Of a DNA stretch of 64,000 nt, positions 49,448 through 61,429 are shown one piece after another (position 1 is the stretch's first letter; each line of letters starts with the position of its first letter). Location: the NCBI GenBank assembly GCA_033060915.1, contig CM065397.1:34148501-34212500 (forward strand), written 5' to 3'. The notes beneath the pieces were generated by a model. The model was given only the letters and a program-made list of their open reading frames with translations. It had not been told where the DNA came from and ran no database searches. A program made the position numbers and the translations under genes. This stretch comes from Euryodendron excelsum (lineage: Eukaryota > Streptophyta > Magnoliopsida > Ericales > Pentaphylacaceae).

Positions 49448-51340
49448 GTATTCAAGATAAAGGGAAATAATTTGTTTGTTGGTAACCTGTTTACTTGCTA
49501 ATGGATTTAGGAGAAAATTTGTTTTAAGTTTCAGTTTGCATCTATTAAATTTAGCAGAAATAATAGTTTAAGCTTCCTTAATATGTGCCTCATGCAGCAT
49601 TCTTTATGAGTTAAATCATTTATTTTTTAATGGTACACTCCTTGGATCAATTGGGTCAACTGATCTTCTTTCTTTTTCCATGTTTTCTAGTAATTTTAGT
49701 TCCTTTAGCCTGGGATGATATCTTTAACAAGATTCCTTTGTTAAATGTCCAAAGCACCTCAACAATAAAGATGACAACATCTGTTATGTTGATCCTATTT
49801 AGGGGGTTAAGATTTTTTGGTATTCATTGCTACTCTTTCCTAATCATGGAGGTAATTATGATCATTCCTAAAAGAACCATTGAGAAGTTTATAATTTCTT
49901 AATTGTAACTTATAGGAATATTTTAGTGTTTTAGATGCAATTGCACAAATATACTATATAATGTTCATTCAAGTCATATGCAGCTTAGGTTTGTACTCTA
50001 GTCTCTATATTTCTCAGTACTAATGTCATAGGCAAAAAATTGTTTTCCTTTCGCTTTTGTGATAAAATATTGTTTGATCGCTTCAGTTGCGCACTTACAA
50101 AGTTGCCTTAGGCAATATCATTCTCATTCTGTACTCAATTACTGTGAATTTACGAAGCTTTTTAATATTTTGTTTTTCCATCTTCCTACCAATCATATAT
50201 TAGGATTCTAATATTTTGCCATTGTCCTGTCCATCATATACATCAATATTTCTTAGAATGTGCCTCTTTGTGGTTTTTCAATGCATGTTTAATTCTTTAA
50301 ATAGTGAAAACTGTACATAACTTCAAGTATATTGAGGAATCAATGTCATGAGACAGATTTCAGTTGGACACCTTCAACGATTGAGGAAAGTAAAATCGTT
50401 GGTGGTTTAAATTTCTTGTTGTGACGCAGGTGCAAAAACATTAAGATAAATAGTTGGAAGAGCCTTGGACCTGCATTCCCTTTTTTTTTTTTAAATGGGT
50501 TCATACATTCGTAATTTAATGGGGGACTGAGCATTTGTGAAGCATTATGCCCATTTTGGAAGGATCCAACGAGAAGGTATCTTTTAAGCCAGTATTTTTG
50601 GGGTTGTTTTGTCTCATTTTGTTTTTATCATTACTGTCAGGTGGTCCTCCCTTTCAATTTCCTTTTTGGCCTTGCCAAGCATTGTGATTGCCATATGCTT
50701 GAACCTTTGCTTGGTGTAGGCAGATATTTGGTCTCTAGGGAAGAATCGTACTACTATTCCATCTAGTTTAATTTTCTATAGCAAATCCTAAGTAGTGTTG
50801 TAGTACTGTTAGGTACTAAAACAGCACGTTTTTTTTTAGCAAATCCTAAGTGTTGATATTAGTGAAGTATTTTCTTTTTTAAAGTTTATCTATATTTTGT
50901 TTTACCTTCTAGTTTATTACTTTACCATTACTCTTATTTTTGTTCTAATTCTTGTATCTTATCTTATGTGCAGATTGTTGATTGAGGTACGACTCAACCT
51001 TTTGCAGGACATAGATTGATGAAGTATTAGATGACAAATAAATTTAAATGTTGAATTTGTTTTTATGCTTTTAGATAATGGATTATTATTGTTACAATTT
51101 TGTGCTTCTTGGAGAAGAGAAGCTCACAACTGAATATTTTTTGGGGCATTTTGTCTATATTCATTTACTTTCTGAGTATAATTTTGTAGATTTGAACTTC
51201 AGATGTTGGAAATATTTGTAAACTTCACAAGTATTTTTATGATATTCTTTAGAACTTTTTTATATATTTTTTTAATGGGTGTATGCTTGGAAATATAGTA
51301 TGGTTGTGAATGCACAGCAAGGGAAACTAATTAAAAGAGT
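49448..51340. other. Sequence after the TPR fragment inside the large CACTA
   Basis: No further WD40 exon recognised. It holds direct repeat copy 2 (49801-49939) and a short duplicated GCAAATCCTAAGT (near 50779 and 50840). Otherwise intron-like. Confidence 0.5.
49801..49939. repeat. Direct repeat copy 2 (about 138 bp)
   Basis: Partner of 47519-47656. It lies about 2.3 kb further on, beyond the last recognised exon. Confidence 0.85.
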
Positions 51341-51344
51341 AAAT

Positions 51345-52082
51345 AGTAGCAGTAGCCACTTTTAGCGAGAAATAAACCATTATTGCAAGTTAGATATTGT
51401 GTATTTAGCAATGAAACAACTATGCCACAAATATGTGTGGTGGTTTTATCGCATGTCTTCTAGCAACGAGAAAATTCGTTGCCAAAATTAATATTTAGCA
51501 ACTAGAAACTATTGTCACTAAATTTTTAATATTCTTTTACGACAATATGTTAGCAGCCATAACTCATGGTCGTTAAATGTCTAATATTCATTTGTGACAA
51601 TGTGCCAGCAACCAGAACTCATGGTCGCTAAACGTCTAATATTTTTTTGCGACGACAAGCTAGCAACCAAAACACATCGTCGCTAAATGTCTAATATTCT
51701 TTTGCGATGACATGCTAGCAACCAGAAGACATTGTCGTTAAATATCAAATATTCTTTTACAATGACAAGCTTGCTGCTAAAGTTCGTCTTAAATAATTTT
51801 CATAATAGACTTTTAGCGAGGAAATACAGACATTTAGCATCGAAACTTAGGCGAGGAATCATTGTGTCACAAAATAAATAAGTTTTGGTGTCAAATCAAT
51901 TTTGTTGCTAAATATGTATTATTGGCAAGGAATTGGATGTTCGTCGCAAAATAGAATACGAGACGACCCCTTTACAACGACCTGGCGGGGAGTAACATTT
52001 CCTTACAAAAAAGTTTTAGCAACGGATATGTGACTTTTAGCGACGAATTGTTTCCTCGCTGAAAGACCAATTTCTTGTAGTG
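51345..52082. repeat. Right subterminal field of the large CACTA, with about 55-bp repeats
   Basis: Units from about 51528 to 51780 repeat ATATTCTTTTGCGATGACA, then GCTAGCAACCAGAA, then GTCGCTAAATGTCTA, with a period near 55 bp and about five copies. TTTAGCGAGGAAAT and GCGACGAATTG motifs follow to the terminus. Confidence 0.75.
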
Positions 52083-52454
52083 TTAGTGTAACAGGCCAAG
52101 TTACCCTTCTATAAAATAGTTAATGTCCAATCACCAAAAGAATCTACTTGTGCCCTTACATTAGGGGCACCCATCAGAAGTTCTTCTTTCTATTTCCTAG
52201 AGGGAGCGACGGAGTGCTTTACCATTGTCACTTTGGGGGGCATAAGTATCCCAGTTGTGTCCTGCATGCATGTTTGCAGAAATTATATATAGAGGTCCAT
52301 ACATGCATGCACCCAACTAATTAATGTGGGGCATAAATATGGGGCACGATTTTGCTGCTGTCATCGAAGCTGCTGTCGTGTGTTTGTCTAGTTGTTGCCA
52401 TTCCCCTCTTGTCATCTGTTTTGTTTGCCACATAAGGAAAATTCATATGACAGA
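52083..52454. other. Spacer between the CACTA end and the Tat-like element
   Basis: No gene recognised. The last five bases, ACAGA (52450-52454), are the left half of the expected target duplication of the Tat-like element; the right half is outside the window. Confidence 0.5.
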
Positions 52455-55400
52455 TGTCGCGCTCAGATTTTTCGTACTTGAGGAACACACACACAAGCGG
52501 AAAAAATACTGTACTCTCTCGTTAGAACTCACCCTCCTAGAAGAATGAGTGTGACTATGTTTGAATTGTAAATTGGTTTGAATAAAGGGCTTTCGGAAAA
52601 CAATTTGGAGTCGCCACCTAACTTGATTAAGGTGAGTTAAGTCACCTAAAAACTAAGCACAATCCGAAGATCACATTGAGGATTTTTGAAAACGATTTTG
52701 AAAATACAACCTCAAGAGAGAGTTTTTAAAAAAACAGATTGTTTAGCAACCCTTGGAAAACATTTAAGCCCTTTTTTGAAAAATAACTCCATTTTTGGTC
52801 TTTGAAATCAGTGATCCTAGGTTCGGAGGTTGGTTACGTGTAGGGAAGACGCACTAAGCCATCACCTTATCCCGCCCTTGCGGCACCTACATGTCTATTT
52901 ACCCTGGATTCACCTATGAGAGTCTTTAACTAACAAATGACCAATCCTATCCACTTTAGAAAAAAGAATGTTTAAAAAACATGATGCATGATATGCAAAT
53001 GCAAGAGAGAGAGAGTAAGAAAATAGATTTGAAAATGGAATGTTTTAGAAATTGAAAATAGAGATTTAGAAATAGATATTTGGAATTAGAAAAATAGATT
53101 ATGGAATTGAAAACTTGAAGAAGATTGTAGAATTGGAGATTTGAAAAAGATTGTGGAAATAAAAATTTGAAAAATGTTGTGACCGCACTCATGAGGGTTG
53201 CCTACATATCCTTTTGGAGAAATCAGATCAGTCATAGTTCGGACAAGAGTCCGACAGAAAGTAGAAGGTTGGATTGGAAGAAAGAGATTTTGATTAAAAA
53301 ATGGATTTGATTTGAACTTAGAATAGAAGATTGACGATTGGAATTTAGAATTTTGGAATTGAAAAGGTTGGATTTTGATTTGAAAAAATAGAACTTGGAA
53401 AAAAGATTTAGACTTGTTTTAGAAAGATGGAGGTTTAAGAAACCTAGACTTAAAAAAGAGAGAAGACTCAAGAAAAAATTTAACTTGGAAGGGTTTAAGA
53501 AAGATTTGACTTGACTCAAAAGAGTTTTAGGAAAGATTAGATTTAGGAAAGGTTCGAATTAGGAAAGTTTCATTTTAGGAAAGTGTCACTTTAGGAAGGT
53601 TCCGTTTTAGGAAAGTTTTGAATTAGGAAAGTCTCATTTTTGAAAAGTTTCGTTTTAGGAAAGTTTTAACTTAGAAAAGTGTTGGATTAAGAAAGTTTCG
53701 AATTTAGAAAGTTTAGGATTTAGAAAGTTTTAAAATTTCAGTTTTAGAAAATCTTGAGATTAGGAAAGGTTTGAGTTCAGGAAATATTTGAAAACTTAGA
53801 TTTGGAAAGTTAAGATTTGAAAAGAGGTAGAATTAGGAAAAGGTTGAATTAGGAAAGACTTAAAAATTGAATTTTAGAATTTAGGAAAGATTTTTATGTT
53901 CAAGTTTTGGAAACTTAAGATTTAGGAAAGTAGAAGATTAGGAAGGAGTTGAATAAGGAAATATTTGGATTAGGAAGGGATTGGATTTTGTTTCTAAAGG
54001 AGAAAATTCAATTTTGTTTCAAAAAATGGAGGGTTGGATCTAGTTTCCTAAATGGGAGATTGGATTTGATTTTTTAGAGGGAAGATTTGATTTGACAAGG
54101 ATTTGGAAAAGGAAGTTTTAGAAACCCTAGATTTGGAAGTGTATAGTTTTGACATCGAAAGTAGGTTTTGGAAATATGCATAGTTTTGATGTGAAATAAG
54201 AGGTTTTGGAAACCTAGGTTTTAAGGCAAGTTTGAAAACCATGTTTTTGGAAAGAAAATTAGGGTTTCCTAATTGTTGGCTCTAGGGCTTGACTTGGGCT
54301 CTAAGAAAAGAATTTTTTGGAAAGTGCATTTTTTGGAAACAAGTTTTTGGAAGAAAATCCTACAGAGGAGTTTCTAGAATTTGAGTTTTAAAAAGATAGC
54401 TTTTGGAAAGAGATTTTGGGAAAGTGAATTTTGAGGAATGCGTTTTCTAAGAAGGAAACCTAGGGAGTGTTTTTAGGAAAGCAATTATGAGGAGAGTGTT
54501 TTGGAAAGGAGTTTAAAAATAGATTTTTGAAAAGAGCTTTTAATAACAATTTTGGGAGGAAGAGTTTTTGAAAAGCATGTTCAAAGAGAGATATTTGAAA
54601 ATAGAGTTTTTTTTGAAAAGTATGAAAACGTCTCACTTTTCTAAAGCGATTCTAACCATAAAAAGGCTAGAACCACTTTAAGAAAGTGGTTTTAAAAACA
54701 ACAAGGAGTTCAAAATATGGACCATGTTGGTCACTTTAAATATAGCACTTTCCTAAAGCAACCCTAACCATGGAAAGGCTAGAATCACCATAGGATTGTG
54801 ATTTTGAAAACAAGTTTTGAAAAAGAAGATTTTGATACAATTTTGAAAATAAGTTTGAAAACGATATTTAAAACGACTTTTGGAAGAATGCAAGAATCAT
54901 GATATGCACAATGCAAATTTGGGGTCGTGAACATACAAGGTTAAGGCTTCACCACATAATCAAGGGGGCCGAACCCACATGCTCTCCGGTTAGACTAAAG
55001 GAAAGCCCTTGACACGGTGACCCTCCAATAGTCTAATCCTGCACATGGACTGGGTGTCCCCTTGTTTCAAGTATGCAAAGAAAGGGGGGAAAAGAGATGA
55101 GAGATTAAAATAAAGAAAATCCAAGTGGGTTAGGAGAGAGAAGAGAGAGGGGGGAAGTGCGGAAATTTAAATAAGAAGCCTACCTTGTGTCTTCTTTATT
55201 TTGCTTAGCTTCGCGCGCTTTGCTTTGTTCGTCTTGCTTCAATCTTCACTTCAATCTTCAAGAGTTCGTCTTCAATCTTTGAACCTTCAAATTGCAGCCC
55301 TTCAAGTCTTCAAAGGAGGGTTGGAGGCTAGTGTATAAGTGTATGAGAGTGTATAGGAGTGTATAGAAGGCTAGGGTTTAGTTAGGGTTTGAAAAACCTA

Positions 55401-55495
55401 AAGAAGCTAGGGTTTTGGGAGTGTACGAGCTCTGTATATCGAGAATTAGGATTTTTAGATTGAGTTTACAGACCTTTTTCACGTAGGAGGAGGCT

Positions 55496-55505
55496 CTATA
55501 TTTAT
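55496..55505 (-). promoter_or_regulatory. LTR TATA box (Tat-like 3' LTR)
   Basis: TATAAATATA on the minus strand, followed by GAGCCTCCTCC as in the solo LTR near 2130. Confidence 0.75.
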
Positions 55506-55964
55506 AGAGAGAAGAATGACCTGACGCCTGTTGCAGTGGCGCCAGGCCAAAAATTACACTAGCGCCACCAGGAGTGGCGTCAGGCCATTTTTTGGCTTGG
55601 CGCCGCTACTAATGGCACCAGCCATTTAGGAAATGTTTAAGGTCGGCAAGCAACGTATCTTTAGAAGATTTGGACGCCTGTACTAGTGACTACCATGTAA
55701 TTTCTAGCCTAGCTTCACTAGGAGTGACTCCGGAAGGTTCGGGGATGAATTGAAGGGGCCGAAAATGACCCGGAGAGTCGAAAAGGGACAGGAACACTTA
55801 GAATAATGTCTTAGAGACAAAGGACTTGAAAAATGATGATGAGATTTGTTAGAGGGTTGACCGGGCTATTAGGGGCAAAACGGTCAACCGGGCTAGAAAG
55901 CTACCGAGACGGACTCGGAATGTCCTAGAAGGAGACTCGAGGTTTGGAAACATTATTTAGAATG

Positions 55965-56330
55965 CTCCCAAAGTTTATTGGTTTGATACCCAGAGCCGGT
56001 GTGGTTGGAAAAGGCGACCGGCCCACTAGGGGCAAAAAGGTCATTTTGCACCGGGTTTGCCGGAATTGACTCGGAATGATCTGAAAAGATAAAGGAAGGC
56101 CGAGAATACTATAAAAAACATTCTCAGGAGATTACCAGTTTGATACCCAAAGCCGGTGTGGTCAGAAAAGGCGACTGCCCACCAAGGGCAAAACAGTCAA
56201 TTCGCACCGGGTTTGTCGGAACTAACTCGGAATGATCCAGAAAGATAAAGGAAGGTCAGGAATACTATAATAAGCATTCCCGGGAAGTTACCGGTTTGAT
56301 ACCCAGAGCCGGTGTGGTCCCCGGGGCGTT
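55965..56330 (-). repeat. 157-bp tandem repeat in LTR U3, three copies
   Basis: TTTGATACCCAGAGCCGGTG (plus strand) or a one-base variant at about 55983, 56140 and 56296. The solo LTR has two copies. Confidence 0.85.
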
Positions 56331-56510
56331 TGGATGCCTAGGGGCAAAATGGTCATTTAGCTTCACGTGGGCCTTATGGGCCAGGGAAGCAATCGGTGGG
56401 CAAAATTGGAGTTTAGAAATCGGGTTAGAGTATGAATATGCATGTGATGTGTAAAAAGTGAGCCCAGTCGGACCGGAGATTGCCGAGCGGACAAAAATGG
56501 GGTGCTTACA

Positions 56511-56527
56511 GATACCCCTTTTTTTTG
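56511..56527 (-). promoter_or_regulatory. Polypurine tract of the Tat-like element
   Basis: On the minus strand, AAAAAAAAAGGGGTATC directly precedes the TGTAAGCACC start of the 3' LTR. Confidence 0.85.
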
Positions 56528-56649
56528 TCTTCACTTGTCGAAGACAGAAAACGATAAAGTAAGAGCCCCATGTTGACCGCGAGGCGATCGGAGGGACTTA
56601 AAAATAATAAGAATCCAAAGAATAGTTACCTCGAGTAGCTAGTCGATGC

Positions 56650-57300
56650 TTGGTGTTTTATCTGGTAAAATTATACTCCTCTGGGGGAATTAATGCTCCT
56701 TAAACTGGCGCTCTATCTAGCAGAACGATGCTCCTCTGGGCGAATTGACACTTCTTGAACTAGCACTCCGTCTGGCAAAACACTGCTCCTCTGGGAAAAT
56801 CCAAGGTTGATTTATGATATTTCTCGAACCGGCACTCCGTCTGGCAAAACGTTACTCCTTTGGGGAAATCCAAGATTAACATTTGATATCTCTTGAACCG
56901 ACACTTTGTCTAGCGAACGCTGCTCCTCTGGGGAAGTCCAAGGTTGATTTATGATATTTTTTGAACCAACACTCCGTCTAGCGAAATGCTGGTCCTTTAA
57001 GGAAGTCTAAGATTGATTTCTGATAGCTCTTGAACCGACACTCCGTCTGGCGAAACGATGCTCCTCTAGGGAAGTCTAAGTTGATTTTTGATATTTATTG
57101 AACCGACGCTCCGTCTGGCAAAACACTGCTCCTCTGGGGAAATTCAAGGTCGACTTCTGATATCTCTTGAACCGACACTTCGTCTGGCGAAACGCTACTC
57201 ATTTGAGGAAGTCCAAGGTTGATTTTTGATATTTCTCAAAACGGCACTCCGTTTGGCGAAACACTGCTCCTCTGGGGAAGTCCAAGGTTGATTGGGGAGG
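56650..57300 (-). repeat. Minisatellite, 68-69-bp unit, about eight full copies
   Basis: Units start near 56758, 56826, 56895, 56964, 57032, 57100, 57169 and 57238, with two degenerate ones before. The core is GAACCGACACTCCGTCTGGC, then GAAACGCTGCTCCTCTGGGG, then AAGTCCAAGGTTGATTT. It lies between gag and the 3' LTR of the Tat-like element. Confidence 0.9.
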
Positions 57301-58150
57301 TTGAGGGTGAGCCATTGCCCCATTCTTTACTTTTTGTCGACCAGGAAAGTCTAAACTTTCTGAGTTGTATGCCAGTGTTGGAGATGTCTGAGGTTACTTG
57401 ATCGCATGGTGTCTTTTTAGCTCCATTTTGTATTTTTCCTTTTTACTTGTTTCCTATTTGAGAGAGAAAGAAAGACATGGAGTGAGTTTTTGTGCAAAAA
57501 TAGTTTAAGAATGCCCCGGTAAGGGGTGAATGCGTGTCATACTTTTTTATGAATTGAATGCGTGTCCTACTTTTTATGAATGTACAGGTACACGTAGAAG
57601 TGGAATGGAATGCATGCTATACTTTTGGATAATGCACATATAGGAATGGAATTGAATGCAATGTCCCCCATTTTTTGTGATAAATGCCCAGATTTATGTA
57701 AGAATTGAATTAAATGCATGACGTACTTCCTTACAAATAAACAGATTCATACAGGAATGCAGTTGAATGCATGCATAGATACAAACTACACAGGAATCTA
57801 AATGAATGTACAGGTTATACATGTCATGGATGCATTAGTATTACATGTATATAAGTTATTTACAAAGACTGTCCTAGGATTTCCCCAAGGCCCATACTCT
57901 CAAGATTCTATTTTCTTTCCAGGATTCTGCCCCATTCAGTTTTGCCCCATTCTTATCGGGATGTGATAGCATTTGCACCATTCTCCAGGGATCTCGACCT
58001 TTTGGTTTGCTATCCTATCCCTACTTTCTACAGGGTTGCTGTTTGGGGTTTTTCTGATCTCACTTGGTTTTTCTCTCTCAGATTTCCAAAATGCCACCAT
58101 GGCTTGAGCAACAACTTGCATGCTTTTTGCGGAGCAATAAACAACTAAGC
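57301..58150. other. Tat-like element interior, simple GAATGCATG-rich sequence
   Basis: 57,480-57,830 has many GAATGCAT, ATGAATG and TACAGG variants, a diffuse short repeat. No coding sequence recognised. Confidence 0.55.
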
Positions 58151-59600
58151 CCTCAATCCAAGAGGACTTCTTTTAGGACCGTAATGTAGGCTGGGTTCAG
58201 GGGTTGTAAGAAACGAAGGGATATTTACGCCCAAAGATCTTCTTTTAGTGGGTTGTTTAAAGCAAAACCATCTGAGCATACCTTGGAGCATGAGACTGCC
58301 CCTTGCATTCCTTCCTTTCTCATCCTAGTTATCTTGGTATTGTTCAAGCTTATTTGGACTAAGCAATTTTCTTTGATCAGAGTGGACTTTAATTTGAACT
58401 GTAATGTAGGCTAGGTTAAGGGGTTTATGAATGAATGGGACATGTAGGCTCAAATTTGATGTCGTTTCCAGTAGGGTTTAGATCCACACCATCCTTGGTT
58501 TTTCTTCCCGTAGGGTTTGGTCCCCTAATTCCCCCCTTAAGCTTCGGCAACACGTCTGGCTCATCTAGATCAAGCAATCCTTTTTTCAATTAGAGAGGAC
58601 TTTAGACGGGTTGTAATGTTAGGCCATGGTTTTTGGGTTTTTACAAGAAAGTGTAAAGGCTCAAACCTATTATTTCTACTTGGTGGCTTCGTTACCTAAG
58701 ATCACCTTTGAATTTCTTCTTTTACAAAAGGAGTTGAAATTTCTTGTAACTTTTTGACCTTCTAAGTCTGACGCTTGCCCCTTTTTTCTAACTTCCGGCT
58801 TTATATGCTTTTCAAAGATAGCACAACATGATTCTTTTCCAGTCTTTCCTCTAATATGCTTCTTTTTTTCTTTCATTTCTTGTTGCCTTTGACAAGATGA
58901 ACATTTCTACAACTTCTTTCTCTCAGATCCTTTCCTTAACATTTCCATTTAACCAACTGTGGATGGTGATCCCTAGGTTGGGGTATGTTTTGGAAAAGAA
59001 AGATAACCGGCTCAATAGGTTCGACAAGGGTTGCTTTTAACTGTATGGGAAGTGAAATGAGGGCCTCTCTTCATTTTGAACAAGATTGCTTGATCCATAG
59101 AGCCTTCACGTTACTTCAGCTTGATGGTCGATGACATTCTCTACCAGAACTTCCGCTGCCTGTCTACCCCAGCGTGGGGGGATGGTTTCGGATTGGGGTT
59201 AACAAAAATCTTCCGTTTTGTGCAAGACACTAGTGGGTTAAGCAAGAGGGGATGTTTTTTTTTATATGGTAGCAGAATTGAGGGCCTCTAATCATTTCAA
59301 ATTAAATTGCTTAATCTATAAAGCCTTTGTACAAAATTTAGACAATATTCCTAGAGATGATGTGTTTATGCCAGTAACCCCTATATATTCCATTAAATCA
59401 ACTACTCTACGCCTACCCCGATGTGGGGAATGGTTCTTGGTTTGGGGATATCTGAAAAGAAATTATGTACGGCTCTAGTGGGCTGAGTAAAGGGTAGTAT
59501 TTATTTGGGATAAATATAACAATGGCTCCTCATCATTTTGAAGCTCGAATGCTTATCGCCTAGCTAGGATATCATGCAAGTGTTGCCTCTTCAATAAAAT
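58150..59600 (-). repeat. Diverged long-period repeat, about 220 bp
   Basis: TGTAATGTAGGCTGGGTTCA at about 58182, a relative at about 58400 (TGTAATGTAGGCTAGGTTAA) and another at about 58613 (TTGTAATGTTAGGCCATGG) are each followed by GGGGTTTATGAA-like and AGGCTCAAA-like blocks. More degenerate units continue to about 59520 (AGGGCCTCT, CATTTTGAA, GCTTGATC). It probably grew by old tandem duplication. Confidence 0.6.
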
Positions 59601-59991
59601 TCGCACCTCTTTGTTGAGATTGTCTTCCTCCTATCTCTCACTCTCTCTCTCAGTCTCTCAAAGGTTTTAACCCCCTTCGAGCAAGTTGCCCATGCTATCT
59701 TATCCTTCAAGTCAAGCCATTACTGAATGGGAAAGAATCCTTAAATGCAACGATCATCCACAAGAGTATGAGACAAAGGGGATAAATTGAAAACTACTTA
59801 TTTTCATTTAAAAATATGATTACATGGCATGCAATGTTTATTTAAAGAAGATATGCGAGACATAGAGAGATGAAAAGAAAATAGACCAATGTTGTAGAAA
59901 CTTCCCTTTTCATTACACTTTGGAAAAAACCTTCTAGAGAGAGCCCGAAATCACACCAATTTCTTTTATGCTTCATCGCGTGGTTCCTCTC

Positions 59992-61414
59992 CTAGGTGAC
60001 GATGACTCTAGCGTCGATCAAATCTTGTATCTTGTGCTTCAGAAAGAGACAATGCTTAGTGTTATGCCCTTACCTTCCAGAATGGTACTCACAAACAAGG
60101 GTCGGGTCGAAAGTAGGGGGTAATGGATTTCGTAACAGTGGAGCAGGTATGGGGATCAAAAGGTTGGCTTGTAAGAGGTCATGATAAGCTTTTATTTGGG
60201 TGCAAGTTAGAGGGGAAAAGGCGCGAGGTCGGCGGTCCTTCTTGTTGGGGTTGACATGTTGTTGGGCTGTGATGGGCCTGGGAGTAGGTGGTTGAGTAGC
60301 CACAAGGGTCTGAGAATGGTGTTGGGGGTGACATTGTTGTTGTTGAGCAAGCAAGATGGCAGACACTTCTCCCTCATTTCGATCCATTTCTGATGCTGTG
60401 GGCACCTTCCTTACTAAGCTTGCAAAAACTTCTTTAGCAAAGGGGTGAACGATCCTTCCAATTTTTAGGCCATTTTCTATCATCTCCCCTTGCATGATAA
60501 GCTCAGAAAAGTTTCTCCCAACACTTGTGCAGAGCTTTTCGTAATATATACCCGAGAAGGTATGTACGAACAGTTGAACATATTCCTTATCTTCTAAAGG
60601 GGGGTTGACTTATGCTGCTGCTTCTCTCCATCTAAGGGCATAGCTTTTGAAGCCTTCTTTCTCTCCTTTACTCATTGCCATCAAGGACCACCGGTCAGAA
60701 GTAAGGTCTATGTTGTGGTGACATTGGGCTTTAAATGCGTTGACTAGCTCAATCCAGGTGGTGATCCTCCTTAGGTCTAGATGACCAAACCACTGCAAAG
60801 CAGACCCAATGAGACTATGTTGGAACAATTACATAAGGAGCTTCGAATCGTTGCTATAACTGCTCAGTGCCCTGGCATACAGGCAAAGATGAGCAATAGG
60901 GTCACCAATGCTGTCATACCTTTGGAAGTTGGGCATTTTGAACTTAGTAGGTCTCGAATGATCTGGAAAGAAGCAAAGCTCATCGTAGGAAGTAGACCCA
61001 TAACTGTCATGGCCATGGAGACTTCGCAGTGAATCCTCTAGGCCTTGGATTTTCAGACTGAGAGGATCTAGGGAAGTCCTCTGTACGGCATGTGAAAGCA
61101 ACATAGTTTCCTGTTCCTCAGTGTTGATCCCTTTGGCATCTTCCTTGCTCCTCCCATCATTGTCAGATAGAAGCACGATCCTCGGGTTGGCGGGTTCAGG
61201 GTGCTTAGATGAAGTCATGAATGACGACGGGATTGTGGCAGTATCCTTTATGGACAAGGTTTAGACAAGCTTAAGCATCTCATCAATCTTACCCCTCATT
61301 TCATTGACCTCTTCTCGAAAGACTTGGGGTGACTCCTCAAGATTGGCAGCCATAAGTGATGCTCTTAGTCGAGTGACAATGGGATCCCTAGGAGGATGTT
61401 GACTTTTCTTGGGA
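59992..61414 (-). pseudogene. gag: gag of the Tat/Ogre-like element, broken
   Basis: On the minus strand: VTRLRASLMAANLEESPQVF (about 61375), KIDEMLKLV and a TAA near 61260. The capsid core follows: FKMPNFQRYDSIGDPIAHL (about 60945-60890), a frameshift near 60830, LIGSALQWFGHLDLR (about 60815), TSDRWSLMAMSKGEKEGF (about 60700-60650) and YALRWREAAA with a stop at 60610. After a gap come a Gln/Pro-rich linker (60370-60230) and a knuckle-like CEYHSGR, then HNTKHCLFLKHKIQDLIDAR (about 60050-60000), ending at a TAG at 59992-59994. These match the Tat/Ogre gag plan as I know it. The gene would encode the capsid of the element's particle; stops and frameshifts prevent this. Confidence 0.85.
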
Positions 61415-61429
61415 GCAATGTTGACTCAT

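Larger units (their letters stand above)
52455..56510 (-). repeat. 3' LTR of the Tat-like element (4.06 kb)
   Basis: Plus strand begins TGTCGCGCTCAG and ends GGGGTGCTTACA. It is the same family as the solo LTR at 342-5279 in inverted orientation. Minus-strand landmarks: TATA box at about 55496-55505, the GGCGCCA-type block at about 55520-55620, the three-copy 157-bp repeat (55980-56318), and the purine-rich low-complexity tract at about 53200-54640. Confidence 0.92.
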
